From Pseudofabraea citricarpa (lineage: Eukaryota; Ascomycota; Leotiomycetes; Helotiales; Dermateaceae), in assembly GCA_029641185.1 (NCBI GenBank), contig JAPWGK010000027.1, positions 422,792-486,791 of the forward strand: a stretch of DNA of 64,000 nt, in the 5' to 3' direction. Shown here piece by piece: positions 63,001-64,000 of this stretch (positions are counted from its first letter, which is position 1; each line of letters starts with the position of its first letter). A program made the translations under genes and the position numbers. The notes under the pieces were generated by a model. The model had not been told where the DNA came from and made no database searches. It saw nothing but the letters and a program-made list of their open reading frames with translations.

Positions 63001-63219
63001 AAAGAAGTATTTATAACTAAGCTTATTTTAATAAGTAATAATATTAAGTATTATATCTAGTAGAGTTTTTAGTTATAATAAGAGGTTACTAAAATCTTAT
63101 ATTAGGTTACTATTAGTAAGATAAAAGCCTAATAACTAAAGGATTAAAAAGCGAATAAGTTAAGTAAAAAAGCGAACGAATTAAGTAAACTAAATAAAAG
63201 AGAGATATATAAGATTTAA
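60040..63219 (+). pseudogene. Large ghost gene with Leu/Lys/Asn repeat N-terminus
   Basis: A single plus-strand frame can be followed for about 1,060 codons. It opens with a basic K-R-K-R cluster after a TAG at 60037, then 220 codons without any stop (60040-60699), most of them the Leu/Lys/Asn repeat. The rest, to TAA at 63217-63219, has stops at roughly the level expected for this composition overall. In a sampled part (61300-61830) they are about half as frequent as in the neighbouring frame. The last 30 codons (K-A-N-K-L-S type) echo the N-terminal repeat in the same frame. Only one stop is TGA (near 62116). I do not recognise the protein. Confidence 0.4.
60100..60699 (+). repeat. Coding-type minisatellite, Lys-Leu-x-Asn/Ser units
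   Basis: Irregular 12- to 15-base units such as AATAAGTTAGCT and GATAATAAACTA alternate for 600 bp. All unit lengths are multiples of three, so the plus-strand frame is kept throughout, reading K-L-A-N, K-L-D-N, K-L-A-S and similar. Lengths in whole codons point to selection on a protein before decay. AAT and GAT codons probably stand for Asn and Asp, some of the Asn being RIP-altered Asp. The pattern would suit an elongated or coiled-coil-like low-complexity segment. Confidence 0.8.
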
Positions 63220-63244
63220 ACCCTAGATTTTTTCTTTTTTTTCT

Positions 63245-64000
63245 TTTTTATTAGATTATATAAGTATTCTTAGAAGTTAGTTATTTATTAGATTATATAA
63301 GTATTTATAAGAGTTAATTAATTATTAGATTATATAAGTATTTATAAGAGTTAATTATTTATTAGATTATATAAGTATTTATAAGAGTTAATTATTTATT
63401 AGATTATATAAGTATTTATAGGAGTTAATTATTTATTAGATTATATAAGTATTTATAAGAGTTAATTATTTATTAGATTATATAAGTATTCCTAGGAGTT
63501 AATTATTTATTAGATTATATAAGTATTCCTAAGAGTTAATTATTTATTAGATTATATAAGAATTATATCTAAGTTAATTATTTATTAGATTATATAAGAA
63601 TTATATCTAAGTTAACTACTTATTAGATTATATAAGAATTATATCTAAGTTAGCTACTTGTTAGATTATATAAAAATTATATCTAAGTTAACTACTTATT
63701 AGATTATATAAGAAATACGTCTAAGTTAATTATTTATTAGATTATATAAAAATTATATCTAAGTTAGCTATTTATTAGATTATATAAGAAGTACGTCTAA
63801 GTTAGCTACTTATTAGATTATATAAAAATTACGTCTAAGTTAATTACTTATTAGATTATATAAAAATTATATCTAAGTTAGCTACTTATTAGATTATATA
63901 AGAAGTATATCTAAGTTAATTACTTATTAGATTATATAAAAATTATATCTAAGTTAACTACTTATTAGATTATATAAGAAATACGTCTAAGTTAGCTACT
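63245..64000. repeat. Satellite array, 37-bp units switching to 38-bp units
   Basis: About 20 tandem copies are present and the array runs off the right edge. Every unit contains TTAGATTATATAAG. Units from 63251 to about 63550 have a 37-bp period with GTATTTATAAGAGTTAATTA. From about 63550 the linker changes to GAATTATATCTAAGTTAACT-type sequence and the period becomes 38 bp. Within the second part, ACGTCTAAG and ATATCTAAG variants alternate irregularly. Differences are almost all transitions. No unique spacers are present, so this is a satellite and not an array of another kind. Confidence 0.92.

Noticed and set aside
1..64000. Organellar, Plasmodium-like or Dictyostelium-like AT-rich genome
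   Set aside because: Extreme CA/TG depletion with retained CG, plus nested LTR retroelements of fungal type, fits RIP in a filamentous ascomycete. Uniformly AT-rich genomes do not show this dinucleotide pattern, and the first ~200 bases have normal composition.
63245..64000. CRISPR-like repeat array
   Set aside because: The whole unit repeats and there are no unique spacers. The context is eukaryotic and RIP-mutated.
300..64000. Numerous short ATG-to-stop ORFs
   Set aside because: In RIP-saturated DNA these are chance frames. TG loss removes most ATG and TGA, and TAA/TAG are ubiquitous. None showed a recognisable product.

Overview
The window is an almost unbroken block of very A+T-rich nuclear DNA from a filamentous ascomycete (Pezizomycotina-type genome). 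The main clue is repeat-induced point mutation (RIP). From about position 300 to the end, the dinucleotides CA and TG are nearly absent and TA is greatly over-represented, while CG, CC and CT still occur. This is the footprint of strand-symmetric C-to-T change at CpA. Only the first ~200-290 bases look like ordinary DNA, so the left edge of the window is the border of an AT-rich isochore. The species cannot be named from this sequence. I see no intact ordinary gene, tRNA, rRNA or telomere repeat.

Layout. (1) 1-290: unmutated flank and border. (2) 752-7131: a complete Ty3/Gypsy element on the minus strand, with 367-bp LTRs and a flanking direct repeat. (3) 7326-13113: a complete Ty1/Copia element on the minus strand, with 220-bp LTRs, a 5-bp target duplication and a primer-binding site matching a half-molecule of initiator tRNA-Met. 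(4) 13766-29623: a second Copia family of ~7.9 kb on the plus strand (209-bp LTRs). It is split at 16601/24526 by a full-length member of the same family in reverse orientation (16602-24525, 198-bp LTRs). (5) 30347-36650 and 37141-49057: two direct copies of another Gypsy family on the plus strand, with three 180-bp LTR-like blocks. The second copy carries about 5 kb of extra DNA between pol and the last LTR, including a clear minus-strand gene ghost (43991-45780). (6) About 49100-53900: a third Copia family, plus strand, with no LTRs found. (7) 54085-54452: a 98/61-bp higher-order tandem repeat. (8) 54453-63219: DNA with no element I can name but several degenerate reading frames. The best runs from 60040 to 63219 and opens with 220 stop-free codons of Leu/Lys/Asn-rich repeat. 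(9) 63245-64000 and beyond: a satellite of 37-bp units that switches to 38-bp units.

How it works together. Nothing here is likely to make a working protein. All five retroelement RT active sites I located have lost aspartate to asparagine, and stop codons in the ghosts are almost all TAA/TAG, as expected from CAA, CAG and TGG. Reading frames otherwise stay in register, so decay was by point mutation and hardly at all by indels. The window is best read as a nested retroelement graveyard, probably heterochromatic, and a possible centromere, pericentromere or subtelomere segment. The most unusual features are the self-nested inverted Copia pair, opposite-strand gene ghosts lying between pol and the 3' LTR in two unrelated element families, and the repeat-rich ghost gene next to the terminal satellite.
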